A stretch of 64,000 bases of DNA from Paramecium pentaurelia. Taxonomy: Eukaryota; Ciliophora; Oligohymenophorea; Peniculida; Parameciidae. Position numbers and translations under genes: made by a program. Shown here in pieces: positions 12,007 to 24,340 of the stretch. The stretch lies in NCBI GenBank assembly GCA_905183005.1, contig CAJJDO010000096.1, forward strand, positions 306,581 through 370,580, in the 5' to 3' direction. The notes beneath the pieces were generated by a model that was given only the letters and a program-made list of their open reading frames with translations, ran no database searches and had not been told where the DNA came from. How positions within the stretch are numbered: position 1 is the first letter of the stretch; each line of letters starts with the position of its first letter.

Positions 12007-13315
12007 ATGACTGTTTTGAAAATAATTTGTCCTACATTAAGTGGTTTTATTATAGACCATGTTTAATTTAATTTGAACATTTTATTCATTGGATAATGGT
12101 TAACAATTGTTTCATATATCTATTTTTTAGCAAATATTTATTAAGAAATAGATGACTACATATATTTTGCTATAGGATTTTAAATTTTGGGCCAATAATT
12201 GTAAATAATAATTATATTAACTATGATATCAAAGCATTTTAATGAAAATGAAATACCATTGTAAAGTTTTATATTTATTTATAAGATAAATTGCAAAATT
12301 CTATTAATTTGAATGTGGAGGTCGATTGTTGTGTACTATGATATTTTTCTTATAAGCAATTTTCACTGTTTAAGAAAATCGACTTAAATATGAAAAAAAC
12401 ATTTAATTAATATTATCTATGATTCCATTCATAATACTTATATCCTTGGCAATATGTATTTATAAATCATTTTCAATATTTCGTTTTGATATCTATTAAA
12501 AAATTCCAGAATTATAATATATTCCTATAAAATCAAGGAGCAATTTGTTATAAGCAATGAAAGATGTATGTAAAACTGATGTAATTTTAATTGCAATTTC
12601 TGCTACTTCAGTAATGAGTATCATTTAGATCTGGCAATAATATCAACTGGATTATTGTTTTGATGAATACAAAATAAATAATCCATAAGAAATTTGGATA
12701 ATTTTTGTAGCATTTGCAATTTCTGAATTTCCAATTTTTATTTGTATAAATATAGTAGATTTTAGCTGTATTTATTGCTTATAGACTGGGAAAGAAAATT
12801 AAAAACGAGATTGATGCTCTTTAATACTTAACTACTGCTACATCTAGTTCTTTAGTTTACTTTATTCTAAGCACACTTTAACTAATCTGTTATAAAAGTT
12901 TATTCAGTCTCAGATTATTCATTACAATTTTAACAATCACAATGTAATAGTATAATCAAACAATATTATCTGTAAATTTAAACATAATCATATAAGATAT
13001 CAAGTACTATATTAATTGGTATTCAAAAAAATAATTAACGATCTTTGGGATTATCATTTGGAATTCTATCTATGTCTACAAACATATTTCAAATATGGGT
13101 CATTAGTGTTTTAAGTAAATTTAGATAAAAATAGTAACAATATTGTAAAATTTTATTAATATCAAGTTTATGAAAAAATGGCAGTTATATATGGATTTGC
13201 AATTTGTTATACAATTTTAGGTGCAACTCTAGCAAAAATGCTATAATTTATAGCCATAATGAAAATCAATTAATCTACTTTAAATTTTGATAAAATTAAA
13301 AGATTAAACACTTGA
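12007..13315 (+). CDS. Multi-pass membrane protein, GPCR-like candidate
   Basis: 404 aa after removing four inferred introns: gtaaag...ataag (25 nt, near 12262), gtataa...tttag (22 nt, near 12752), gttata...ctcag (25 nt, near 12889) and gtaaaa...tcaag (22 nt, near 13145). The total is then an exact multiple of three. The product has at least seven hydrophobic helices, for example ILFIGQWLTIVSYIYFL, MIPFIILISLAICIY, SSSLVYFILSTLQLI and YGFAICYTILGATLA. No motif assigns it firmly. Seven or more helices with a short cytosolic tail fit a cAMP-receptor-like GPCR, but a transporter is possible. The start is the least certain part: an overlapping frame upstream could give another N-terminus. Confidence 0.6.
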
Positions 13316-13583
13316 AATTATTGATATATAAATTTATTTAAAAATTTGAAATTAAATATATTAATAAAGCTATACTTTTTATACTTTTATGTATAATAAT
13401 AAAATTGAGATTATTTGAACAATATTAAGGGGAAAAATAAAAAAACTGTATGTTATTTAAATATTTTAAGTGAATATGATAAATTTATAATAATTTAAAG
13501 TTAATCATAGATCATATTATTTTATGATTTATTTGATGATAGCTAAACATTTATTTTCATTTAAACATTCTAAAGGCATCAAA

Positions 13584-13862
13584 ATGAATGCAAATTTACT
13601 AGCTGATACCAATTCTTAAATTTTGGATAAATTTTATATCTATAAAGTTCCTTACACAATTAAAACTGATATTCCAAATATTAAATAATAAAATAAAGCA
13701 TTTTAAAAATCATTTTATAGAATATCAGTTGTTGATTCTAAAATTGTAGTATAAAATTTAACTACAGCTTTGTTAATGTCAAAAAAGTATTCTAAAATAT
13801 AATGTTTAAATTCTGGAGTGGATAAAAAATATTCAGTTTCAGTTTAATTAGTATTTTTGTGA
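13584..13862 (+). CDS. Small hypothetical protein
   Basis: A single-exon frame of 93 codons (92 aa) starting MNANLLADTNSQILDKFYIY and ending at TGA 13860-13862. No signal peptide or membrane segment. It converges on the large PAS/membrane gene with about 35 bp between stops, which matches gene spacing elsewhere in the window. A frame of this length can occur by chance under a TGA-only code, so confidence is moderate. Confidence 0.45.
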
Positions 13863-13896
13863 CCTTACAATTCTAATTAATAATAAGATTTCAATA

Positions 13897-16800
13897 TCAC
13901 TAATAATCTATTATATTAATATTATAAATTTACTTTTAAAATATGCCATTAATTCCATTTCTAAAGATTTCTCTATTATTGTCTTCATCTCTTGGCATAG
14001 GATAATCTGGAAAATATTAGAATTAATTATTAGTAAAATTACAAAATGGAAGTTAATCTGGCATTACAGAACATAAATCATCCTAATATAATGTTTATAG
14101 TATTTCTTTATCATTCGAAGATATTTTTTTTGAATTTATTATATCTTAGTATATAATTTAGTTAACTTATTATGCTTTATCCTATTTTATTTAAAATTTT
14201 TCTATTAATTCTAATTCCAAAGTATGAAAATATTTATCTGGATCCTAAAGTTAATTATTTAAATCTAGAAAACCTAATTCACGAACTCTTCCAGATAAAA
14301 TTGAATTAGTTTTTAATAGTTAACTTAAAATTACCAAAGAATCTAAGTCTTATTTAAATTAAACATATTAGATTGTTAATAGAATTTCTGATTAAGTAGA
14401 ATCTATACCATATTTCATATAAAAAAAACTTGATATTATAAAACTTAATAGTAATATAAGATACATACAATTTTTAAGATATATACCTAAATGATTAAAT
14501 TAATAATCAAGCAATCTTAAATTTTATTTAGTTTTTTTAGTAGATATATTATTTTATATTTTAGATAGTATACATTATTAATCCTTAAAAATAGTTTTAT
14601 GATAACATTCAAATAAATAATTAGTTCTTTTCCATTTATAAGGATGAGAAATCAATTATTTTGCTTATTTAGCTGAATTGATACTTAATTTAATTTATTC
14701 TTCAGATAAATGACTTAATAATTCAACTTATAATTAAACTATACTAAATGGCTTTTTCCAAAATTATATTAAACATAGGATACATAATAATACAAAACAT
14801 AACTTAAAACTCAATAATGCATAAAGTATAGTAATTGTAGTTTCTTGTGAATTTTGAATCTCAACAATAATTTCATCTATTAAATTTTAAGAAGAGGTTA
14901 TTTAATTAATTAGATTTGCTTTGATAAATTAAAGTTTATAATATTAATCTATAAGGGAAAGTCTATTAGATGTTGAATAATTTAACCCTTGAATTATGTG
15001 TTAAAATAATTGTTCAGTATAAGAATCAGCTATCATGTCAAATTATATCATTGTTAATTCTTCTTCAGAATAACTAAATTGATTGAGTATTCTAACAGTA
15101 AGATTTTAAAGTCTTTTTTCATTTTCTAAAATAGAGAATCTGTTTTTTAAATTTATCATCATACTTTCCATTTCATTTCTTATAACTTTACCATGATTTA
15201 TCTTTCTATAACTTATATACTCTCCATAGTCTATACCCAATAATGATCTTTCTAAATCCATCTATCCTATAGTAGCAAATGAACAATATAGGCGATTGAA
15301 TTTATCAGGAATTCTAACTAATTCAATATCATATTATAACAATTAATTTTGTGAAGATAAAATACTTAACATTACGAAAACCAGCAAATATATACTGATA
15401 TAAAGGAAAGTAGTAATTATCCAAATCTTTTTTATAGATACACATAATCCTTTATTTTTTTATAACTCTCTTATTTAGTCTTAAACTTAAGAATTAGAAC
15501 TTTTTGACTAACGACTTGATTATGATATTTTTTAATCATCAAATTCTATTATAGCATCGTTTTTTTATTTTTCAAATTACAAGCTACTATTACCCTTATT
15601 CATAATCTATTAACTGTCAATGTTAGACAATATTAATTCATCTTTTCTATCTTAATTTATTTCTTTAGTTAATAATTACTTTTCAATTATTCTAATTGTT
15701 TATGGTAAAACTTCAGTAATTTTTTCTATTTCTGTTATAAATTTTGGTTGAATTTAAATAATTGGAGGTTGAGCATGAATATGCTATTATTTGATAATTT
15801 CATCTTAATTATAAGTTGATGTTTCTTGATCAAAACTTAACATGGATTAAACGTCTTTACATTGTTTTGACATGCTACAAATGTAATAATATTATTCAGT
15901 AGGCAGTTTATGCATTGAAATTTGAACTTCAAATTAAATTATACTAATCATAAATGAATGATTAGACAATTATTGTTTAAAATATTGCAAAAATTCTTCA
16001 AAATAGGAAGCCTCTTTACTAAAATTAGGATTAATACTTTGATATTACTTAAAATAATATAAATATTGTGTGAAGTTAGTTAATATTGATAATTCAAGAA
16101 TTAATTTATTGATTTAATACTTGTCGTGATCAAAATTAGAATTTTAAATTAATGTATCTATATTAGGTATCCAAAATTATATATAGCATTCATATATTGA
16201 TTATTCAATTTAAGATTACATTGATTAAGTGGAACTATTATGAGTTTGATTATTTATTAACATAGAATAAGCATATTTAGAAATTCCTAATATTTTTCCA
16301 TTTTAGTCAAATAGAATATAATCTTAATTTGATTTGAGTTTTTATAATGAAGTAGTCAATATAAAGTCTTCAGATTTTTCATTTATATGCAAAAAACTTA
16401 GTATGATTGGGAATATAAATCCTTCATAATCTTAACAAAAAACTTATTTTCCTTTATTGTATAGAGTTGAATTTCCTTTGTTAATAAACTTTTAAACATA
16501 TTTATCATGATCTTGACTAATAAATTTGGGCATATATAAATTAATAAGAGTACAATTCTATTTCTTATTATTTTCTTCATATCCAAAAAATCTACTAATC
16601 TCTTCAGTATTAACTTTGATCATTTTTCCTGTTTATTCTAAGATACTAGAACTAATAATAATTAAATCATTATTTAAGATATTTAAATTTAAAAAAGATG
16701 AATTTGTTTAACTATTTTCTATTCTAATTAATTCCTCAATATAAATTTCAATAATTTTAGTTTACTAATAATCATTTAATAGAAATGAATAATAGAGAGA

Positions 16801-18290
16801 TAATAGTCTTAATTCTACAACATTAAATCTTTTTAAAGTTTACATCTTTAAAATTAATTCCATCTCTGAAGATTATAAAATTGAAAGAATTTAATCCTTT
16901 AATTTATTAAGAATCTTGTACATTTTAGTTAAATCAATTACTGTATTTTCTATCTTATCATATCCTTATTATAATTAATTCCAAATATACATTTTTTATT
17001 CAAGCAAATTTGTGAATAAACCTAAACAATTTTAAAATAAATTATCTGTTTCTTTAATTTTAATAATTTAAAAATGATAATTTTAAGAAGATTTGTTTTC
17101 ACCTGAATATAAATCTTAAATTTATTGATCATACTTTTTACTAATTAAAAAACCAATTGTTTTAAAAAATAATGAATGTTTTCTATTTTGAATCTAAAAT
17201 CTTTTTGTCTCTAATAAACTTTATAGATAAGTTCCTTATATTTCATGTTTTAATAGGATTCTATAGAGTTAGATTTCTTCTAAATCATCTGTTTTCTCTA
17301 AATTTCTTAAATGATATTCTAATAATTAAAGAATAGTCTAACTATTTAAAGTCTCCACATCTATAAACTTTTTTATTATATAGTCTCCAATACTCTTTTA
17401 GATTGAAGTTTAATTATAATGGTTAATTATCTCACCTAAATGAAGGATTAAAGATATTGAAAGTTTTTACTGAAATATATTATCAGAAATGTTCTAATAA
17501 ATTTTCATAAAAATATGAGAACAAAGTGGAACTATCAATGTAATAGTATAAAATTGAACATATAATGACTCAGTCCAAAATACTATCCTAATAATTATTG
17601 ATATTAGTAGAGCTCCAGTGGCTCCTATATAGATTAGCTATAATAAGTATTATTAATAAGTACATTAATTTTAATGCAATATGGTTACATAATGATTGCA
17701 TCAATGAAATATATGAAACTCAAAAGTAGCAATGAGTATTTAGATACATAATCATTAATTAATGGAAATGTAATAAAATATAAAAAATCGGCAAGTACAA
17801 TTAAATAATTATAAAATGAGTATCTTCTAAGCATATGTTATTATGATATGATAAAGTAATTACGAGAACAATAAACAATAATCAAGTAGTTTATGTATAG
17901 TAATATACCTAATGTTAATGTAATTGCCAAATCATACTATTAATTTAGATGATGTATTTCAGTGTGAAAAAGGATTATCAATTAAAAGTAGGAAATATAG
18001 AAAGTAAATATTTTTGAAATAATTTACAAGTTATATAGAGAAAAGCTGAAAACAATAAACATAGTTAAATGCAAAAACGTATAGATAATGCTTATCAGAA
18101 TATTTAATGGGTATGAATTTATTATTTCTAATGGTTTTTAAAAGGTTATCCAAGAAAAAAGTGATCCACATATATTTAAGTAAACTTCCTAAAAAATAGT
18201 ATTATTCATACATCTGAATGTACTGCTTTAGAATATGAAGGCCAAAATAGGAGATATAATTTTTACATCAAAAATATCACCATTATCATT
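13897..18290 (-). CDS. Large multi-pass PAS-domain protein (TmcB-like)
   Basis: Roughly 1,450 codons on the minus strand, stop at 13897-13899. The N-terminal third is membrane-embedded: IISPILAFIFQ, LNILISIIYTFLHLTMFIVF, LAITLTLGILLYINYLIIVY, YLIVLADFLYFITFPLI, FIYFIDAIIM, then after a 26-nt intron (17638-17663) GATGALLISIIIRIVFW. A long helical region follows, then a PAS-like domain (IISSSILEQTGKMIKVN, FFGYEE, NLYMPKFISQDHDKYVQKFI, DYEGFIFPI, DYILFDQNGKILGIS). The C-terminal half has further helices (IWIITTFLYISIYLLVFVML, LLSFKLCFVLLCILC, YLILLLSFIISSFFYM) around a large extracytoplasmic part. This order matches the tiny-macrocysts B-like family, expanded in ciliates and Dictyostelium, role unclear. 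The start exon is unresolved (a TGA lies in frame near 18315), so the 5' end is approximate. Confidence 0.8.
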
Positions 18291-18435
18291 ATATTTATTT
18301 AGGACTTTGTATCATGGAAATAAAGATGATCTAATAACTCTGCAAGTCTTAAATGAACTATTTTCTTAAGGTATTATTTCATTTAGTTATTGAAAAAATA
18401 ATTTATATAAATTAAGATTTTTGTTTTCTTGTAAA

Positions 18436-18978
18436 ATGTTAAAAATTGATTTTTTTATTACAAGTGAAATTAAATTAATCATAAAAAGTAATACTCTTAT
18501 TATACTAATTATTTTATTAACAATAATTAGGGATCTCTATTCTCAAATGTTATCACTAAATTATTCAATTAAATACAAATTTCTTTTTTATAATAGCATA
18601 AGTACTATTTTTAGATCATTTAGAATAATGCTACTTAATATTGATAAAAATAGAAAATACATATAATACACAACCTAACAAAAGAAATTGCAATATTTTA
18701 ATCATCATATAACCTTTCGTTTTTAATTAGCTCAAGACCATAACATTTTCTTAGAATTTAATTAAAGAATAGATAGTATTATGTCAACAAATGGATTTAA
18801 ATGCTCTATAAAATAATCCTAAAATTTTAGAAAATTAAAGTGGAAGCAAAATTTTATTTGGATAATTGCACTTTATATTTTAATGAAAACTTTAATTTAT
18901 TAATAAAAATTATTTAAAATTTAAATTTATACTATTTCTAGACCTTCTAAACCTTTACTAAGAACCCTGAAACTTTGA
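18436..18978 (+). CDS. Doubtful ORF, hypothetical
   Basis: 181 codons open from ATG 18436 to TGA 18976-18978. The product is basic and Ile/Leu/Lys/Asn-rich, with one hydrophobic run near the start (TLIILIILLTII). No motif. With only one stop codon in AT-rich DNA a frame this long is not rare, and the codon mix resembles non-coding sequence. It may simply be intergenic between the divergent PAS gene and the convergent pseudokinase. Confidence 0.3.
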
Positions 18979-19181
18979 GTAAATGGTATTAGAAGATTTT
19001 CTAATAGTACTAAATACATATTAAAAAAAAAGAAAAAAAATAATTAATCTTTTATAAGATTATTTAGAAAAATTAAAAAGCTTAAAAAATATGGTTTAAT
19101 TATGATATTTCTTCCTTCCAAAATTATTATTTTATTTTATATATCATAATATATTATTTATTAATATCATTTTTCAGTTAT

Positions 19182-20487
19182 TCAATAAAAAGTAGAATTT
19201 GTTTTATTTAAATCATCTTAGATTAAAATATTTTGGTCAGAACTATTTTACTATTAAATTTTGATTTTATTTTAATAACTTAGCTATTTTGTTGTAAAAT
19301 TGAGATTTCCTCTACATGTTTCCAAGAAGGATATTTGATGACTACCTACTGTAGAAGTTTAAGATTCATGCATACTAGGTTTATTATTCCTATCCATATT
19401 ATCATTAATGCTTTCTTGATAATCAACTTAAAATGATCCTAAATCCATAGAATAATTCTTTTTTTTCACATATTTAACTTAAGTTAAAGGAAATTTAAGA
19501 TCATTACACACCTTTTATGGATAGTATTTAATTGTATTGTCTAATAAATATGTATAGTTTTAATTTTAAGGGACTAATATATTTGTTAATGTTGTTTAAT
19601 TCAAATTTTATTTGATATGAAAAGATAGTTAAACAGATTCTTGCTTTTTGCTCTCTTAAATAGGCTAAGTGGTTCTATTTTTGATAGATGTTGATAAGTC
19701 CTTAAAACAGGGTCTATTATCTGGATTTTTATTTAGCATTTTTGCTAAGAGTGATAATAATTAAAGAGAATATTAATCTGTTAATGATTTTAGGGTTTCT
19801 TTAAATTCTTTATGAAATTCTAAATTTTAATAACATAAATAATACTTTATTTTGTCATTAGTTCAATTACGACTGTAGCTAAATCATAAACATCTTATTT
19901 TAATAAATAATCAGTTAATTATTTATTAAATGAATCTAAAATTTTAATTGTGTTATCTTCTTTAACAAAAATATTTTCTAGATTAATGTTGCCATGAAAA
20001 CATTAATTTTCCTACAAGTAATTTAAAACATCAACCATTTATTCTAAGAACTTTCATCTTATACTATTTAATTTTACCTTCCAAATATCTATTTCTGGTA
20101 ATGTCCCTCTTCTTTCATCTAAAACTTTCTACATTGTATAAGGCTGATATTCAAAGAAAAAATTTTAACTTTCAACGCTTCCACAAAATGTTGGCTATGT
20201 CTATGTGCATGCATAGTATTAAAGTAAATTTGGATGTTATAATGAACATCTCTATTAATGAATCTTTAATAGAGTAGAATCAGAATGATAAATATGTCTT
20301 GTCTACATTTAATCATAAAAATTACAAAAGAAAATAGTTTTTATGATTAGTTATCTTTAATCTTCCATATTTGTATTTTTCCCAATGAATGATTTTAGAT
20401 AGTTTCACAAAAGTGAATTTAATCATCTAAATTCTAAGTGAATGATAGTTCTGTATGATAATTTATATAGGCTTAAATATTTCCCAT
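19182..20487 (-). CDS. Protein pseudokinase
   Basis: 409 aa from four exons (inferred introns of 23, 27 and 26 nt; the spliced length is exact). The kinase fold is visible: HPNLLQYYAC (beta4), NFFFEYQPYTMQKVL (hinge), EIDIWKFLEQMVDVLNYLQ (helix E), catalytic loop FHGNINLENIFV, KILDSF, then the F helix (DVYDLATVVIELM) and MLNKNPDNRPCF. The catalytic Asp of HRD is missing (HGN), DFG is replaced by DSF, and I see no VAIK lysine, so phosphotransfer is unlikely. A Ser/Thr-rich tail of about 130 residues follows. A scaffold or allosteric role is an inference. It starts 375 bp from the L11 gene, divergently. Confidence 0.8.
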
Positions 20488-20862
20488 TCTTAACGTATTA
20501 TATTATATTAATAAATACAATTAGCTTCATATTAATGAATACAAATCAAAAATAAAATATATAAATATAATTGTAAAAATATTTTATTTTATTAGAAACA
20601 TATTCATTTTCTAATTAATTTCAAGTCTTAAATCAGAATTAAAAAAAATCATCAATATTCTTATTTCAATTTCATTAGAAATACAAACATAAATACCTAT
20701 TACTTTTATTAATCTAAACTTAAAAAACAGAATAAATTATCAATATAATTTGTTATTATGAATTTCCGATTCTAATTACTTCGATGAAAGAGAAATAATG
20801 ATAAGCATAAAAATATTAAATGTGTGATTTAAAAATAAAGATTTTTTTTAATTAAATTTTAG
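20488..20862. promoter_or_regulatory. Divergent promoter region: pseudokinase / L11
   Basis: About 375 bp between outward-facing starts. The right part is included in the contig overlap and repeated at 21901-22208. It is A/T-rich with poly-T tracts just before the L11 ATG (attttag then ATG, which resembles a 3' splice site). No defined motif. Confidence 0.4.
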
Positions 20863-21899
20863 ATGTCTTAACAATAACCAAAAGGAGGAAAAGGATAATA
20901 AGCTAAGCCAGAAGCAAAGGCTTAAGCCCCAGCTAAAGTTGTCAAACCATAAGAAACTAAAGAAAATGTTATGAGAAAGATTAGAATTGAAAAATTGATG
21001 GTTCACATTTGTGCTGGTGAGTCTGGTGATAAATTGACTAAAGCTGCTAAAGTTTTAGAGGATTTAACAGGATAAAAGCCTGTATTTGGTAAGGCACGAT
21101 ACACAGTCAGATCTTTCGGTATTAGAAGAAACGAAAAGATTTCAGTGTTTTGCACAATTAGAGGTGATTAAGCAAAAGACATCTTATTTAGAGGATTAAG
21201 AGTTAAGGAAATGGAATTAAAAAAGAGAAATTTCTCTGATTCAGGAAACTTTGGTTTTGGTATTCAAGAACATATTGATTTGGGATTGAAATATGACCCA
21301 TATACAGGTATTAATAATATAAATATTGCATAGGTATTTTCGGTATGGACTTCTATGTTGTCTTATCCAGACCAGGTTTGAGAGTTGCTCAAAGAAAGTC
21401 AAGAAATGCCAGATTAGGAACTGCTTAAAGAGTTAGCAAAAAGGAAGCTATTGAATGGTTCAAATAAACCTTTGAAGGTAATGTCTATTGATACATTAAC
21501 ATAATACATTAAAAAATAAATAAATTCCATCTATATTTATATACTTAAAAATTATTGAATTTTAATCTAATATTGTGTCTAATGATCACAATGTTTTGAT
21601 AAAACTTTTAATATCATTATTAATAAGTATATTGGATATCATCTTTAAATAATTACACAATTCATTTGAATTCAAATTAGTATTAATTAATAGATAATGA
21701 TAATTTGTAAAATCAATATCATTTTGTTTATTTTAGGAATTTGTTTGAGTCTTAATTATTAATTTTTACTTATTATCCATTTAAATACTTGGTTTGTATA
21801 ATAACCATACAAGTATATATAAAAAATCACTTGATTTAAATTTTAAATTCGAATTTTTAAATTATTGAAATCTTTAAACTTTTATTACTTTATTAATAT
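20555..21899. repeat. Contig-end overlap 1, copy A
   Basis: 1,345 bp that recur with offset 1346 at 21901-23245 on the other side of the single N at 21900. It contains the L11 gene and flanks. Only five substitutions were seen, all between 21265 and 21428. The copy ends exactly at the N, as expected for unmerged overlapping contigs. Confidence 0.92.
20863..21491 (+). CDS. RPL11: 60S ribosomal protein L11 (uL5), copy A
   Basis: 200 aa with one 26-nt intron (21308-21333). Eukaryotic RPL11 binds 5S rRNA and helix 84 of the large subunit with RPL5. After a Gln/Ala/Lys-rich N-terminal extension of about 35 residues, the conserved body is clear: MRKIRIEKLMVHICAGESGD, VLEDLTGQKPVFGKARYTVR, FGIRRNEKISVFCTIRGDQA, FGFGIQEHIDLGLKYDP, then after the intron GIFGMDFYVVLSRPGLRVAQ. 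Many glutamines are TAA or TAG, and the gene ends with TGA. Codon use is richer in G/C than its neighbours, as expected for a highly expressed gene. Copy B lies across the N at 21900. Confidence 0.97.
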
Positions 21900-21900
21900 N
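21900..21900. other. Assembly gap (single N)
   Basis: One N separates two contigs whose ends overlap by 1,345 bp. The overlap was not collapsed. Confidence 0.95.
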
Positions 21901-23245
21901 AAATATATAAATATAATTGTAAAAATATTTTATTTTATTAGAAACATATTCATTTTCTAATTAATTTCAAGTCTTAAATCAGAATTAAAAAAAATCATCA
22001 ATATTCTTATTTCAATTTCATTAGAAATACAAACATAAATACCTATTACTTTTATTAATCTAAACTTAAAAAACAGAATAAATTATCAATATAATTTGTT
22101 ATTATGAATTTCCGATTCTAATTACTTCGATGAAAGAGAAATAATGATAAGCATAAAAATATTAAATGTGTGATTTAAAAATAAAGATTTTTTTTAATTA
22201 AATTTTAGATGTCTTAACAATAACCAAAAGGAGGAAAAGGATAATAAGCTAAGCCAGAAGCAAAGGCTTAAGCCCCAGCTAAAGTTGTCAAACCATAAGA
22301 AACTAAAGAAAATGTTATGAGAAAGATTAGAATTGAAAAATTGATGGTTCACATTTGTGCTGGTGAGTCTGGTGATAAATTGACTAAAGCTGCTAAAGTT
22401 TTAGAGGATTTAACAGGATAAAAGCCTGTATTTGGTAAGGCACGATACACAGTCAGATCTTTCGGTATTAGAAGAAACGAAAAGATTTCAGTGTTTTGCA
22501 CAATTAGAGGTGATTAAGCAAAAGACATCTTATTTAGAGGATTAAGAGTTAAGGAAATGGAATTAAAAAAGAGAAATTTCTCTGATTCAGGAAACTTTGG
22601 TTTTGGTATTTAAGAACATATTGATTTGGGATTGAAATATGACCCATATACAGGTATTAATAATATAAATATTGCGTAGGTATTTTTGGTATGGACTTCT
22701 ATGTTGTCTTATCCAGACCAGGTTTGAGAGTTGCTCAAAGAAAGTCAAGAAATGCCAGATTAGGAACAGCTTAGAGAGTTAGCAAAAAGGAAGCTATTGA
22801 ATGGTTCAAATAAACCTTTGAAGGTAATGTCTATTGATACATTAACATAATACATTAAAAAATAAATAAATTCCATCTATATTTATATACTTAAAAATTA
22901 TTGAATTTTAATCTAATATTGTGTCTAATGATCACAATGTTTTGATAAAACTTTTAATATCATTATTAATAAGTATATTGGATATCATCTTTAAATAATT
23001 ACACAATTCATTTGAATTCAAATTAGTATTAATTAATAGATAATGATAATTTGTAAAATCAATATCATTTTGTTTATTTTAGGAATTTGTTTGAGTCTTA
23101 ATTATTAATTTTTACTTATTATCCATTTAAATACTTGGTTTGTATAATAACCATACAAGTATATATAAAAAATCACTTGATTTAAATTTTAAATTCGAAT
23201 TTTTAAATTATTGAAATCTTTAAACTTTTATTACTTTATTAATAT
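21901..23245. repeat. Contig-start overlap 1, copy B
   Basis: Near-identical to 20555-21899 (offset 1346). The differences I found are at 22611, 22676, 22687, 22768 and 22774 of this copy. Confidence 0.92.
22209..22837 (+). CDS. RPL11: 60S ribosomal protein L11 (uL5), copy B
   Basis: Encodes the same 200-aa protein as copy A. Four exonic differences are all silent under the ciliate code: CAA to TAA (Gln, 22611), TTC to TTT (Phe, 22687), ACT to ACA (Thr, 22768) and TAA to TAG (Gln, 22774). One difference is in the intron four bases from its end (CATAG to CGTAG, 22676). The intron is at 22654-22679. Because the copies abut an N, this is probably a second allele or a close paralogue in the next contig and not an extra tandem gene. 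Confidence 0.93.
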
Positions 23246-23584
23246 TCAAATGTGGATTTTTTAGTTGATAACAATCCTGTATTTTATTTTAAAGATAGAT
23301 GTATTCATAAAAAGTATTTCAAACTAGAAATGTTTGGAATGAATAAAATGAAGTAAAAGTTTTAAATAATTATTTAAAATTATTTAAGTTAAAGGTTATT
23401 GAATAATATAAATAAACATAATTAGAAAGATGTGTTCATATTAATAAAATTGAGTGATAAATTATTTTTTAATTATAATATCTCATTAATTAAATAATAA
23501 ATATAAAAATAAGAAGTGACTTATTTGATCTGTTCTCTTTTTTTAAATAGGGATCAATAAATCAAATATATATACAATATAATA
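22838..23584. other. Intergenic L11 / B-box gene, with TA-bounded indel
   Basis: About 750 bp with no gene. The segment 23231-23270 (40 bp including one TA) is present here and absent from the overlapping contig at 24592-24594. The rest is plain A/T-rich sequence. Confidence 0.6.
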
Positions 23585-24339
23585 ATGACAGTTGTTTTGA
23601 GTGAAAAAATATTAATAATTACCGCAAATTCTTTGGCGCTTTTCTTATTAATAAAATTAATGGATTTAATGAACTGTTAAAATTCCAACCATGATTCATA
23701 GAGAATCAAATATATTTGTGTAGATCCAATATGTTAAGTATAACAAAAGATTGGTATTTTACTTAATGTGACAAGGTTGTGCTGATTGTTTTTTGGAAGA
23801 TCATGTTACTCATTAAAGAAGGACTGTTGAATAATTTAATGATTAAGTGAAACAACAATTAGATTCATTTAATTAAATTGAATTTTAACCTATTACAAAT
23901 ACAGTTTAATTAGATTTAGAGAAGTAAATTGATAAAGAATTAGAAAATTGTCTTTCTTGTATATAATATCGATTTACAAGCATTAAAAGTGATTTGAAAA
24001 GTTTGTTAGATGGTGAGAATTAAAAATTACAAGAAAGTTATAATGTTTTGTAATAAAGTAAAAATCATGAATTAGATTCATTAAAAAATGTAAATGATTT
24101 GCATTCAATAAATTAAGAGGAATTAAATGATTTAGTAAAGTTTTATTAAGAAGCTTCAAAAATCTAGAAGAATTATATAAAGGCATCTGAGATATTTTAT
24201 GATGAGAATTAAAAGATTAAGTAAAAAAAATAGAAATACTTATGCAAATTACAATCAATAATGTAAGGACTCATGAAAGATTTTAATGAATTAATGGTAA
24301 CAAAGAATTTACAATTTGATGATTTTAGTGAATTTGAGA
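22978..24339. repeat. Contig-end overlap 2, copy A
   Basis: 1,362 bp that recur at 24341-25662 (1,322 bp) after the N at 24340. The only difference I see is the 40-bp TA-bounded segment at 23231-23270. Confidence 0.9.
23585..24339 (+). CDS. B-box/coiled-coil protein, copy A (cut by gap)
   Basis: Same gene as 24908-25793, here truncated at its 3' end by the N at 24340. The intron is at 23754-23775. The sequence is identical to the other copy as far as I can read. It should be treated as an assembly duplicate, not a second locus. Confidence 0.8.
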
Positions 24340-24340
24340 N
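24340..24340. other. Assembly gap (single N)
   Basis: One N joining two contigs whose ends overlap by about 1.3 kb. Confidence 0.95.

Noticed and set aside
16398..16711. Two overlapping short frames
   Set aside because: Both lie inside the large minus-strand PAS/membrane gene in wrong frames.
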